A stretch of 64,000 nt of DNA from Sagittula sp. P11 (lineage in GTDB: Bacteria > Pseudomonadota > Alphaproteobacteria > Rhodobacterales > Rhodobacteraceae): positions 992,001 to 1,056,000 of the forward strand of contig NZ_CP021913.1 of assembly GCF_002814095.1 (NCBI RefSeq). The letters are read 5' to 3'. A program made the translations under genes and the position numbers. The notes below the pieces were generated by a model that was not told where the DNA came from, did no database searches, and saw only the letters and a list, made by a program, of their open reading frames with translations. This document shows, one piece after another, positions 35,667-43,912 of this stretch (positions are counted from its first letter, which is position 1; each line of letters starts with the position of its first letter).

Positions 35667-36530
35667 TCACTCCGCTGCGAGCTGGCCCTGATCGCGCGCG
35701 CCCATCGCGGCCAGTTCCGCCACGACGCCGCGCAGCACCCGCCGCACGTCCTCGAAATCCGCGCTCGGGCAGATGTTCCTCTCGTCCATGTAGAGCGAGC
35801 GGTCGATCTCCACCTGCACCGCGTGCTGGTTCCGCAGCGGACGCCCGTAGGCCTGCGTCGAATAGGCCCCGGCAAAGGGCGTGTTGCGCGCCACCACGAA
35901 GCCGGCCGCGCGGAAGGCCGCCTCCACCCGTTCCACCACGTCGGCCGCCGAAGAGGCGCCGAAGCGGTCGCCGATCACGATCTCGGGCCGGGGCACGCCG
36001 TTGCGCAGCGCGCCGTCCAGCGCCTCGCGCGGCATCGAATGGCAGTCGATCAGGATCGCCTCGCCAAAGACCGCGTGCGACTGCGCCAGCAGCGACGCCA
36101 GCTTTTCGTGATAGGGCCGCCAGATCTGCTGCAGACGGCGCTCCGCCTCCAGCCGGGACAGCTTGCCGCGATAGATCGCCCGTCCGCCCGCCACGACCCG
36201 CGGCACCACGCCAAGGCCAGAGGCGACGCGCGGATTGTGCCCCGAACGGCGCACCCCCTCGATCAGCGCCGGGTCCAGTTCGTCGACCGCGCGGTTGAGG
36301 TCGACGTAGGCGCGCGGCGCACCGGCGCGCAGCAGCGGGGCACCATGTTCGGGGGCGGAATCGAACAGCCGGTCGACCCAGGCATCCTCTGACGAGCGAA
36401 TCGTCCGCTCGTCCAGCTGGGTTGTCGCAAGGAAGCTCGGCGGATAATCGCGCCCCGAATGCGGGGACGCGAACACAACGCAACTCGACAGCGTCTCCGG
36501 AAGATGAAGATGGTAAGCTGTGCTGGGCAT
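35667..36530 (-). CDS. N-formylglutamate amidohydrolase
   Basis: 287 residues. Hydrolyses N-formyl-L-glutamate to formate and glutamate in histidine or related catabolism (family PF05013, zinc-dependent). Motifs: VVFASPHSGRDYP, the YVDLNRAVDELDP segment and AILIDCHSMPR. ATG 36530 has AGGAG five to six bases upstream; the frame's further upstream Met lacks a ribosome-binding site. No hut genes are nearby, so its pathway role is not confirmed here. Convergent with lpxK across 48 bases. Confidence 0.92.
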   Translation of the reverse strand: MPSTAYHLHLPETLSSCVVFASPHSGRDYPPSFLATTQLDERTIRSSEDAWVDRLFDSAPEHGAPLLRAGAPRAYVDLNRAVDELDPALIEGVRRSGHNPRVASGLGVVPRVVAGGRAIYRGKLSRLEAERRLQQIWRPYHEKLASLLAQSHAVFGEAILIDCHSMPREALDGALRNGVPRPEIVIGDRFGASSAADVVERVEAAFRAAGFVVARNTPFAGAYSTQAYGRPLRNQHAVQVEIDRSLYMDERNICPSADFEDVRRVLRGVVAELAAMGARDQGQLAAE

Positions 36531-36583
36531 TGGCGCTCCTTTGCAGCAAATCATAGACCGAAAACTTTCGACTCCAAAAGCCC

Positions 36584-36612
36584 TTGATCCCGCTCCGGAA
36601 CCTATTTATAGA
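36584..36612 (+). promoter_or_regulatory. Putative sigma-70-type promoter for tRNA-Val
   Basis: TTGATC (36584-36589), a 17-base spacer and TATAGA (36607-36612) lie about 77 bases before the tRNA gene. This is close to the housekeeping consensus and unusually AT-rich for the region. It reads away from the N-formylglutamate amidohydrolase gene. Confidence 0.5.
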
Positions 36613-36689
36613 CCCCTCCACCGGCGCGGACCTCCCGCGCCCCTTTCTTTCGGAGGGGGCACGGACCAAGGGGAACCGATCGGCCATAC

Positions 36690-36764
<75 letters not shown>

Positions 36765-36903
36765 GATTTCACCCCCCGGGGGTTGCGGGCGCGTCCTGAA
36801 CAGGACCGCGCCCGAGATGTTCCGGGGACCTGCAACGCAGGACGCTCACGCGTCTGGCACAACCCATGGCGCTCGCGCGCCGCGAAAGACGAAGGAGAGA
36901 CCG

Positions 36904-37029
36904 ATGAAGGTCGCAAACTCGCTCCGCTCGCTCAAGAATCGCCATCGCGACTGCCGCGTTGTGCGCCGCAAGGGCCGCGTTTACGTGATCAACAAGACTC
37001 AGCGCAAGTTCAAGGCGCGTCAGGGCTGA
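36904..37029 (+). CDS. rpmJ: 50S ribosomal protein L36
   Basis: 41-residue ribosomal protein of the large subunit. [14 protein letters not shown], the [16 protein letters not shown] segment and a C-terminal KFKARQG identify the longer L36 form, without the four zinc-binding Cys/His of the short form (only one Cys is present). AAGGAGAG is five bases before the ATG. A strong terminator follows. The gene is outside the ribosomal protein operons, as usual for this paralogue type. Confidence 0.96.
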   Translation: MKVANSLRSLKNRHRDCRVVRRKGRVYVINKTQRKFKARQG

Positions 37030-37070
37030 TCGCACGACCCGACCTTCGGGCCGGGATCGACGCAAGAAAG

Positions 37071-37102
37071 AACCCCCGCAGGCACATGCCTCGGGGGTTT
37101 TT
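37071..37102 (+). terminator. Intrinsic terminator of rpmJ
   Basis: AACCCCCGCAGGCA pairs with TGCCTCGGGGGTT (one bulged base) over a very short loop and is followed by TTTTT. It lies about 42 bases after the rpmJ stop. Stem quality and U-run make this the clearest terminator in the window. Confidence 0.9.
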
Positions 37103-37258
37103 CCGTGTTCGGGTACTCTTCAAAGACTACCCTCCGCCTGCGCGCCCGCCCCTTGTGAGGGCGTGGCGTGGCGAATGGGGCCACCGGGCCTGTCACACTG
37201 GCCCGGTAGGAGCGTCCACAAGGTCCGGCTGATTCTCCGCCCCCGTCTCTCCCGCAGG

Positions 37259-39262
37259 TCAGCCGCCGCGCATCCGTTCGATGACCGCCAGCATGTTGCG
37301 GGCCTGCGTGGCGCGCGCGCCGTTCGGGTAGGCCCGCAGGTAGCGCCGCACCTGCTCCTCGGTGCCAAGCCGCTCCACCTCGGCCCACATCGCCGCATCG
37401 GAAGGCCCGCGGCGCGGCGCAGGCTCGGCCCTTGCCGCTTCCGCCGCTGCGGCAGCCTCCTGGGCGGCCCGCTTGCGCTGCGCCTCCGCTGCGGCGGCCT
37501 GCCGGGCCCGCTCGCGGGCGCGCTGCGCATCCGCCGCCTGCTCCTTCGCCGCGGCGTCCGCCTCGATCTTCGCGATCTGGTCGAGGTCGAGATAACCGGT
37601 CTCTTCCATCCCTGCGTTCTTCTGCCAGCCGCGCACCGCCTCGCGGGTGCCCTCGCCGAAGATCCCGTCCACCGCCCAGGTGTAATACCCCAAAAGGTCG
37701 AGATCGCGCTGGATGTCTCGCCGTGCCTCGCGCGTCAGGCCAAGGAAGTCCTCCGCCCGCCGCAGGTCATAGAAGGGATCGGACCTGATCGCCTTGATCC
37801 GCTGGTTGGCGGCGTTGGTATAGGCGCCGTCCGGCTGCGCCTTCAGGTAGGATGTATAGCTGGCCTCGGTGTTCTCGATCCGCGCCGCCCGCCAGGCCGC
37901 GTCGTCGGCTGCGATCTCCACTTCCGAACGGGTGTCTTCCGGCTCCGCCACCGGGGCGGTCTCGGCCACTTCCGGCGCGACCTCGTCCGCCGGAGCGGGT
38001 TCCGCGGTCTCCGCCATCACCGGCTCCGGCGCTTCGGCAGGTTCCGGCTCCGCGGCCACGACCGCCTCCGCCTCGCCCGTGTCCGCAGCCTCCGGCGCAT
38101 CCGCCACCTCGGCCTCCGGCGCTTCGGTCACTTCGGCCACAGGTGCTTCGGCTGTATCGGCCTCGGGCGCTTCAGTCACCTCCGCCACGGGCGCTTCTGC
38201 TGTATCGGCCTCCGGCGCCTCGGTCACCTCCGCCACCGGCGCCTCTGCGGTGTCGGCCTCCGGCGCCTCGGTCACTTCCGCCACGGGGGCATCAGCCGTC
38301 TCCGCCTCGGGCATGTCCTCCGCCGGGGTCTCTGCAACCTCTGCCGCGGGGGCGTCCGCCTCCGTCTCCGGCTCGATCACCTCGACCACCTCATCGGACG
38401 GCATCTCCGACGCATCGGTCCCTTCGGCCTCGGCCACCTCCGCCTCAGCGACCGGCGCAGGTTCAGGCGCGGCGCTCTCCGCCACGTCCGGCGCCTCTTC
38501 GACCGCCTCGGGCTCTGGCTCCACCGCAGCGACCGGGCCGTCGTCCGGCACGCCGCCCGGCGCGCCGCCCACGTCGTCCACCGGCTCGCGCTCGACCACC
38601 ACGAGGTCCGCGCCGCCGTTGCCGCTGACCGTCAGGCCCGCCGCCCGCGCCGCGGCCACCACCGGCACGCCGACCTTCACCAGATCGCCCGCCGCGAAAC
38701 GCGCCACCTTGGCCTCCTCGCCGCGCAGCACGGTCACACCCTCGGGCACGCGCAGCTCGCCCAGGCCCGGTTCGAGGAAATCGCCGAACTCGCCTGCCAC
38801 GCCGCTTTCGGCCAGCACGAGGAACGAACGCCCCGGCGACTTCGCCAGCACGCTCAGCACCGCCTCCACCGGGAAGGCCTCGACCATCACCGCCGCATCG
38901 GCAAGGCCCGATCCGTCCGCCGCAGGCAAGAGCCACGAACCGTGGTCGGCATGGGCAAAGGCCCCGGCCAGGATCACCACCACCGGGCCGTCATCGCCGT
39001 CGATCGCCGACACGAAGGTGCGGAAGCCGTCCGACATCGCCGCTCCGCCCGCGTCGCGCGCCTCGGTCACGTCGAAGCCCTTGTCCCTCAGCGCCTGCGC
39101 CGTCTCTGCCACCTGTGTCGCGGCAAAGAGCGTCTGGACGCCGTTGTAACTGCTGTTGCCGATCACGAGGGCGTCGCCCTCGGCTGCCGCAACATTGGGC
39201 ATCAATACGCCCGTGATCGTTCCGGAAACGAGTCCTGTAAAGGCAAGTGCAAGAATCCGCAT
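37259..39262 (-). CDS. Pseudo-caspase-like protein with 16-residue repeats and peptidoglycan-binding domain
   Basis: 667 residues. A signal peptide (MRILALAFTGLVSGTITGVLMPNVAAAE) leads into a caspase/metacaspase-like domain (~28-200; ALVIGNSSYNGVQ...). The catalytic dyad is degenerate: the His-Gly block is DHGSWLLPAADG, and the place of the usual DAC motif reads LVLAESGVAGEF with no Cys. An acidic Ala/Pro/Glu/Val linker (~215-450) contains four 16-residue repeats (TAEAPVAEVTEAPEAD type). A PG_binding_1 domain follows (RDIQRDLDLLGYY..VDGIFGEGTREAV), then a Gln/Ala-rich coiled coil and a C-terminal helical module. ATG 39262 has AAAGGAGG seven bases upstream. Probably periplasmic, cell-wall linked; function unknown. 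Confidence 0.85.
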   Translation of the reverse strand: MRILALAFTGLVSGTITGVLMPNVAAAEGDALVIGNSSYNGVQTLFAATQVAETAQALRDKGFDVTEARDAGGAAMSDGFRTFVSAIDGDDGPVVVILAGAFAHADHGSWLLPAADGSGLADAAVMVEAFPVEAVLSVLAKSPGRSFLVLAESGVAGEFGDFLEPGLGELRVPEGVTVLRGEEAKVARFAAGDLVKVGVPVVAAARAAGLTVSGNGGADLVVVEREPVDDVGGAPGGVPDDGPVAAVEPEPEAVEEAPDVAESAAPEPAPVAEAEVAEAEGTDASEMPSDEVVEVIEPETEADAPAAEVAETPAEDMPEAETADAPVAEVTEAPEADTAEAPVAEVTEAPEADTAEAPVAEVTEAPEADTAEAPVAEVTEAPEAEVADAPEAADTGEAEAVVAAEPEPAEAPEPVMAETAEPAPADEVAPEVAETAPVAEPEDTRSEVEIAADDAAWRAARIENTEASYTSYLKAQPDGAYTNAANQRIKAIRSDPFYDLRRAEDFLGLTREARRDIQRDLDLLGYYTWAVDGIFGEGTREAVRGWQKNAGMEETGYLDLDQIAKIEADAAAKEQAADAQRARERARQAAAAEAQRKRAAQEAAAAAEAARAEPAPRRGPSDAAMWAEVERLGTEEQVRRYLRAYPNGARATQARNMLAVIERMRGG
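38112..38303 (-). repeat. Four tandem 48-bp coding repeats (16 residues each)
   Basis: Within the preceding gene, four consecutive 48-base units encode a 16-residue repeat of the APVAEVTEAPEADTAE type. The units differ by scattered synonymous and a few amino-acid changes, so the array is moderately old. It lengthens an acidic, presumably extended linker between the caspase-like and peptidoglycan-binding domains. Confidence 0.85.
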
Positions 39263-39356
39263 GACAAATCCTCCTTTGTCCACAAGCCTACCGCGCTTGG
39301 CCCTTCCGACAAGACACGATTCTGCCAGAGCCGAAAACTTCTGCGGCGTGACAAAC

Positions 39357-39387
39357 CCGCGCGCCCCGGAGGGCGCGGGAATTTTTT
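39357..39387 (+). terminator. GC-rich stem-loop followed by T6
   Basis: CGCGCCC-CGGA-GGGCGCG (39360-39377) is followed by AATTTTTT on the plus strand. The flanking genes are both on the minus strand, so the U-run would serve plus-strand (antisense) transcripts. On the minus strand only a short TTT follows the stem. Confidence 0.45.
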
Positions 39388-39426
39388 CCGGATTCTCAGG
39401 AAGATGCCCCGTTGCGGGTACAACCG

Positions 39427-40599
39427 TCAGTCGTAAGTCCGCTGATCCTCGATCACCAGCCCGTCGCGCGGCAAACCGCCGGGGGCCACCAGTTCGACCC
39501 GTCCCTTCATCTTCAGAACGCCTGCCACGCTGTCCTCGACGCCCGGGACGGCCTCTGCCCCGGTTTCGATTCGCACCGTCATCACGTCCATCTCGCCCTC
39601 GCGGCTGGCGACCACGCGGGCGCGGTCGATCTCGGCATGGCGGGCGACCAGTTCGGCCACCTGCTCGGGGCGCACGAACATGCCCTTGATCTTCGTCGTC
39701 TGGTCGGCGCGGCCCATCCAGCCCTTGATCCGGGTGTTGGTCCGCCCGCAGGGGCTTTCCCCCGGCAGGATCGCCGACAGGTCGCCGGTGGCGAAACGGA
39801 TCAGCGGGTAGTCGGGGTTCAGCGTGGTCACCACGATCTCGCCCACCTCGCCCTCCGCCACCGGATCGCCGGTGCCGGGGGTCACGATCTCAAGGATCAC
39901 CCCCTCGTCGAGGATCATCCCCTCCTTCGCCGAGCTCTCGTAGGCGACGTTGCCCAGATCGGCTGTCGCGTAGCATTGCAGGCAAAGGATGCCGCGCTCC
40001 TCGTACCAGGCGCGGAGCGAGGGGAACAGCGCCCCGCCGCCCACCGCCGCGCGGGCGATCTGCAGCTCCAGCCCCATCTCGTCGGCCTTTTCCAGGATCA
40101 CCTTCAGGTAATCCGGCGTGCCCGCGTAGGCCGTGGCGCCCACGTCCTTCGCCGCCCGCACCTGAAGCTCCGTCTGGCCGGTACCGGCAGGCAACACGGC
40201 AGCGCCCACCGCCCGCGCCCCGTTCTCGAAGATCATCCCGGCAGGCGTCAGGTGGTAGCCGAAACAGTTCTGCACCACGTCGCCCACGCCGATCCCGCAG
40301 GCATGCAGGAAGCGGCCCACGCGCCACCAGTCGTGGCTCACGCCGCCCGGCTCGTAGATCGGCCCCGGCGACTGGAACACATGCGCAAGGTTGCTGACCG
40401 GGAGGCCGCCGAAGGGCGGCGCCTCCTTCTGGCGCGCCACGAGGTCCGCCTTGCGCAGCACCGGCAGCGACTTCAGGTCGGCCAGCGTCTCCAGCGCATC
40501 CAGCCCGTGCCGCGCCAGTTGCGCGTTCAGGCCCTCGAGCTGCGCCGCCTCCCGTTCGTCGCGGCTGCGCGTTTCGAGCGCGTCGAAATAGGTGCTCAT
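39427..40599 (-). CDS. Phenylacetate-CoA ligase-like adenylate-forming enzyme (PaaK family)
   Basis: 390 residues, shorter than true PaaK (~430). The domain order is N-terminal AMP-binding plus C-terminal cap: FGGLPVSNLAHVFQSPGPIY, TAYAGTPDYLKVILEKADE, CYATADLGNVAYES (adenylate-binding loop) and KIKGMFVRPEQVAELV (C-terminal domain). Expected reaction: carboxylate + ATP + CoA to acyl-CoA + AMP + PPi. Start at ATG 40599, with GGGAGGG eight to nine bases upstream. It neighbours the liv-type transporter cluster but is separated from it by a plus-strand gene. Confidence 0.88.
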   Translation of the reverse strand: MSTYFDALETRSRDEREAAQLEGLNAQLARHGLDALETLADLKSLPVLRKADLVARQKEAPPFGGLPVSNLAHVFQSPGPIYEPGGVSHDWWRVGRFLHACGIGVGDVVQNCFGYHLTPAGMIFENGARAVGAAVLPAGTGQTELQVRAAKDVGATAYAGTPDYLKVILEKADEMGLELQIARAAVGGGALFPSLRAWYEERGILCLQCYATADLGNVAYESSAKEGMILDEGVILEIVTPGTGDPVAEGEVGEIVVTTLNPDYPLIRFATGDLSAILPGESPCGRTNTRIKGWMGRADQTTKIKGMFVRPEQVAELVARHAEIDRARVVASREGEMDVMTVRIETGAEAVPGVEDSVAGVLKMKGRVELVAPGGLPRDGLVIEDQRTYD

Positions 40600-40688
40600 C
40601 GGGTTGTCCCTCCCCTCGGGCAATCTGCATTTATCCGGATAGCTATTTTCCGGCGTTCTGATATTTTCCGTGCCGAAGGGGACAGTCC

Positions 40689-41510
40689 GTGATCACCCAA
40701 CTGGAACGACGCCTGCGTTTCGATCATGACCGGAGGGTCATGCACCTGGATGTCTCCGGGCTGCGCTTCGAGCATCCCGTGGACGTCGATATCCACTTCG
40801 ACGCGATCGAGGACAGCATCGCCGCCTCCGGCGAACGCCACTGGTATTTCCTGATCGACCTCACCGGCACCGCCATCCTGCCCGCGGCCTGCAAGGCCTA
40901 CACGGGCCGCGTGCACGCGCTGAACCTGCATCACGCCCTGGGGTCCGCACGCTACGGTGCCACGCCGGACATCGCCGCCGCGCTGGCCACGATCTCGCAG
41001 CAGTCCGGCTTCAACATGCCCGTCTTTCCGGACGAGGCGACGGCGCTGCGCTACCTTCAGGACATCCGCGACGCCAATCTGCCGCCGCGCGTGGACGAAC
41101 GGACGCTGCGCTTCCACGACCTCTATCCGCGGGTCAGCTTTGATACCAACCGCCGCATCGTCGAGATCGACATGTCGGACATGACGCTCCACCATGCCCG
41201 CGACGTCGCCGACCTCTTCGACCACGTCGAGGCGCGCGTTGTCGCCATGGGCCGCCCGATGCGCTGGTACGCGCTGGTCAACTACCACAATGCGCAGGTC
41301 ATGCCTGCCGCATGGGTCGAATACGCCCGCCGGGGCCGCGACCTGAACACCAGTTTCTCGCTCGCCACGCTGCGTTACAACGTCGCCGAAGACGAGGCGG
41401 AGAACATCCGCGCGCGCAGTGCCAGCGCCGGCTTCGCACCCAACATCTTCGCCACCCGCGCAGAGGCGCTGGCGCAGCTCGACCTCCTGCGCAGCATGCG
41501 CGAGGCGTGA
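40689..41510 (+). CDS. Internally duplicated protein of unknown function
   Basis: 273 residues made of two similar halves of about 125 residues. Half one: VMHLDVSGLRFEHPVDVDIHF..., WYFLIDLTGTAILPAACKAYTGR. Half two: IVEIDMSDMTLHHARDVADLF..., WYALVNYHNAQVMPAAWVEYAR. Each ends ...P(V/I)FxxxxxALxxLxxxR. The beta-alpha pattern recalls SpoIIAA/STAS-like folds, but no family is certain. It diverges from the PaaK-like gene (89-base gap) and converges on livF, so it interrupts the otherwise minus-strand cluster. No signal peptide; cytosolic. Confidence 0.8.
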   Translation: MITQLERRLRFDHDRRVMHLDVSGLRFEHPVDVDIHFDAIEDSIAASGERHWYFLIDLTGTAILPAACKAYTGRVHALNLHHALGSARYGATPDIAAALATISQQSGFNMPVFPDEATALRYLQDIRDANLPPRVDERTLRFHDLYPRVSFDTNRRIVEIDMSDMTLHHARDVADLFDHVEARVVAMGRPMRWYALVNYHNAQVMPAAWVEYARRGRDLNTSFSLATLRYNVAEDEAENIRARSASAGFAPNIFATRAEALAQLDLLRSMREA

Positions 41511-41553
41511 CAGAGAGGCGCCGCCTTCGGGACAGGTCTTCATCGCACGCCCC

Positions 41554-42375
41554 TCAGGCCAGCCAGCGTTTGCGGCGCCGGTAGGAACGCACGTCGCGGA
41601 ACGATTTCCGGCCCTCGTCCGACATGCCGAGGTAGAACTCCTTCACGTCCGGGTTCTCGCGCAGCTCGCTGGCCGGGCCTTCCATCACAACCCTCCCGTT
41701 TTCGAGAATGTATCCCGAATGCGCATAGCGCAGGGCGACGTTGGTGTTCTGCTCCGCCAAAAGGAAAGACACGCCCTCCCCCTCGTTCACAGCCTTCACG
41801 ATCTCGAAGATCTGCTCCACAAGCTGCGGCGCCAGACCCATCGAAGGCTCGTCCAGCAGGATCGTCTCCGGGCGGCTCATCAGCGCGCGGCCAATCGCCG
41901 TCATCTGCTGCTCCCCGCCCGAGGTATAGCCCGCCTGGCTCTTCCGCCGCTCCTTCAGCCGCGGGAAATACTCGTAGACCATGTCGAGGTCCGCCTCGAT
42001 GGCGCCCTTGCCGTCGCGCCGCGTGTAGGCGCCGGTCAACAGGTTCTCCTCGACCGTCAGGTGTTCGAAGCAGTGCCGCCCCTCCATCACCTGGATGACG
42101 CCCCGCTTCACCAGTGCCGCCGGGTCGAGGTCCTGCACCCGCTCGCCCTTGTAGACGATGGAGCCCTTGGTGACCTCGCCGCGCTCCGAATGCAGCAGGT
42201 TGGAGATCGCCTTCAGCGTCGTGGTCTTGCCCGCGCCGTTGCCGCCGAGAAGCGCGGTGATCCCGCCCTTCCGGACCGTCAGCGACACGCCCTTCAGCAC
42301 GAGGATCACGTGGTTGTAGATCACCTCGATGTTGTTGACCTCAAGCAGGGTCTCGGTCTTCCCGGCGTCCAGCAT
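41554..42375 (-). CDS. livF: Branched-chain-amino-acid-type ABC transporter ATPase (LivF family)
   Basis: 273 residues. Walker A LLGGNGAGKTTTLK, signature YTSGGEQQMTAIGRALM (a variant of LSGGEQQ) and Walker B TILLDEPSMGLAP. With LivG it powers import through LivH/LivM. It is the last gene of the minus-strand cluster, 123 bases after the binding protein, with a strong stem-loop in the gap. The C-terminal extension RKSFRDVRSYRRRKRW is basic and unusual for LivF. Confidence 0.93.
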   Translation of the reverse strand: MLDAGKTETLLEVNNIEVIYNHVILVLKGVSLTVRKGGITALLGGNGAGKTTTLKAISNLLHSERGEVTKGSIVYKGERVQDLDPAALVKRGVIQVMEGRHCFEHLTVEENLLTGAYTRRDGKGAIEADLDMVYEYFPRLKERRKSQAGYTSGGEQQMTAIGRALMSRPETILLDEPSMGLAPQLVEQIFEIVKAVNEGEGVSFLLAEQNTNVALRYAHSGYILENGRVVMEGPASELRENPDVKEFYLGMSDEGRKSFRDVRSYRRRKRWLA

Positions 42376-42445
42376 GGCGTTCCTCTCGCAGCCCGCCGGA
42401 CCCTTGCCCGGACCGCTGCCTCGTCTCTGTGAAAATCCCTTGGAT

Positions 42446-42478
42446 GTCCGGCGGCAGCGGCCTGCGCCGCCGCCGGAC
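42446..42478. repeat. Stem-loop between the binding-protein gene and livF
   Basis: GTCCGGCGGC (42446-42455) and GCCGCCGGAC (42469-42478) form a perfect 10-bp GC stem with a 13-base loop, starting 21 bases after the binding-protein stop on the minus strand. No U-run follows. Such stem-loops downstream of binding-protein genes commonly stabilise the upstream mRNA and lower expression of the following gene. Confidence 0.6.
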
Positions 42479-42498
42479 GTATCATCACGCGAAGGCCG

Positions 42499-43791
42499 TC
42501 AGCCGCCGCAGGTCTCGTTCACCGGCCAGGGCTGGTTGGCCTCGGCGTATTCCGCCGCCGACGACGCGATCAGGTCGGCATAGCCTTCGGTGTTCGGCAC
42601 CAGGTGGTCGGACGCCTTCACGAACTTCTCGCCGTCCCACTCCAGCATCCAGCCGCCGGACTTGCCGGTGTGGTCGTCGCAGGAGGTCTTGAACGGCGGC
42701 ACCATGCCGGTCAGGCCCAGCTCGTCGATGCGCGCCTCGGTCATGTCGATGTTCTCGAGACCCCAGCGCAGCTGCGCCGCGTCGATCTCTGCCGTGCCGT
42801 ATTCCTCCTGCGCCATGCGGATGCCCTCCGCGAGGATGGCCGAGATGATGATGCCGCGGTTGTAGAACACGCCTTCCATCTCTTCCGGGTTCGACTTCGT
42901 CAGACCGGCGTCGACCACGTGCTTCTTGATGTCCGCGATCACCGGCGCATCGGCGTTCGGGAACGACCACGAGATCGACTTGTAGCCCTTGCCGTCCTCG
43001 CCGACGATCTTGAGGTCGGCGTCATGCCCGGCCCACCAGACGCCGATGAAGTTCTCCATCGGGAACTTGGTCTTCACCGCCTCGGTGATGGCCCCGGCGT
43101 TCATCGCACCCCAGCCCCACATGATGACGTAATCCGGGCGCTCGCGGCGGATCTGAAGCCACTGCGCGGACTGGTTCTGCATCTCCTTCAGGCCGACCGG
43201 GATCGGCACCAGCTCGAACCCCTTTTCCTCGGCCAGTTTCTCGAGCACCGGCAGAGGCTCCTTGCCGAACGGGTGGTCGAGGTGCAGGTGCACGATCTTC
43301 TTGCCCTCCAGCGACCCCTGGCTTTCGAGGTACTGGATGATCATGTCGGCGCCGTCCCAGTAACCGGCAGGCGTGTTGAACGCCCACTGGAAGGTCGCGC
43401 CGTCCATCATCGGGCTGAAGCCGTAGCCCGAGGCGAGGATCGGGATCTCGTCCACGTTGGTCTTCGGCAGCACCTGCAGGGTGATGCCGGTGGACCACGG
43501 CTGGGTCACGATGGCCTGCCCCTTGGTCTTCTCGTAGCACTCGACGCCCTTCTCGGTGGAATAGCCGGTCTCGCATTCCTCGAAGTTGATCTTCGCGCCG
43601 CCGATGCCGCCGTCCCGCTCGTTGAGCATGGTCATGTAGTCGGCCTGACCGTTCATCAGCGGAATGCCCGTCGCGGCAAAGGGGCCGGTCCGGTAGCTGA
43701 GGTTCGGGGTGTACAGTTCCTGCGCCATGGCAGCGCCTGCGGTGACACCCGCGACGACCGCGGCCACCGCCAGTTTCGTGAAGTGTTTCAT
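42499..43791 (-). CDS. Periplasmic substrate-binding protein of the liv-type ABC transporter
   Basis: 430 residues, type I periplasmic binding fold. Signal peptide MKHFTKLAVAAVVAGVTAGAAMAQE. Body features: IPLMNGQADYMTMLNERDGG, INFEECETGYSTEKGVECYEK and ILASGYGFSPMMDG. Cys residues (C in EECETGY, VECYEK, KTSCDD, NETCGG) may form disulfides. GGAGGAG precedes ATG 43791; a longer frame upstream is Arg/Lys-rich and unsupported. The ligand is not predictable; clustering with acyl-CoA ligases suggests a carboxylic acid rather than leucine. Confidence 0.93.
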   Translation of the reverse strand: MKHFTKLAVAAVVAGVTAGAAMAQELYTPNLSYRTGPFAATGIPLMNGQADYMTMLNERDGGIGGAKINFEECETGYSTEKGVECYEKTKGQAIVTQPWSTGITLQVLPKTNVDEIPILASGYGFSPMMDGATFQWAFNTPAGYWDGADMIIQYLESQGSLEGKKIVHLHLDHPFGKEPLPVLEKLAEEKGFELVPIPVGLKEMQNQSAQWLQIRRERPDYVIMWGWGAMNAGAITEAVKTKFPMENFIGVWWAGHDADLKIVGEDGKGYKSISWSFPNADAPVIADIKKHVVDAGLTKSNPEEMEGVFYNRGIIISAILAEGIRMAQEEYGTAEIDAAQLRWGLENIDMTEARIDELGLTGMVPPFKTSCDDHTGKSGGWMLEWDGEKFVKASDHLVPNTEGYADLIASSAAEYAEANQPWPVNETCGG

Positions 43792-43912
43792 TGGTTCTCC
43801 TCCCTGAAATCTGTCACTTCGTTTCTTGCGTCGTCTTTCGGGCCCACCCTTCGCGGGACCCCGCGCAGGGCGCAGATCCTGCCCCCGCACGCGCGTCACC
43901 GGCCGCGCCCCG

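Noticed and set aside
38112..38303. CRISPR-like or tandem-array appearance
   Set aside because: The units are contiguous without spacers and in frame within a coding sequence, encoding a 16-residue repeat.
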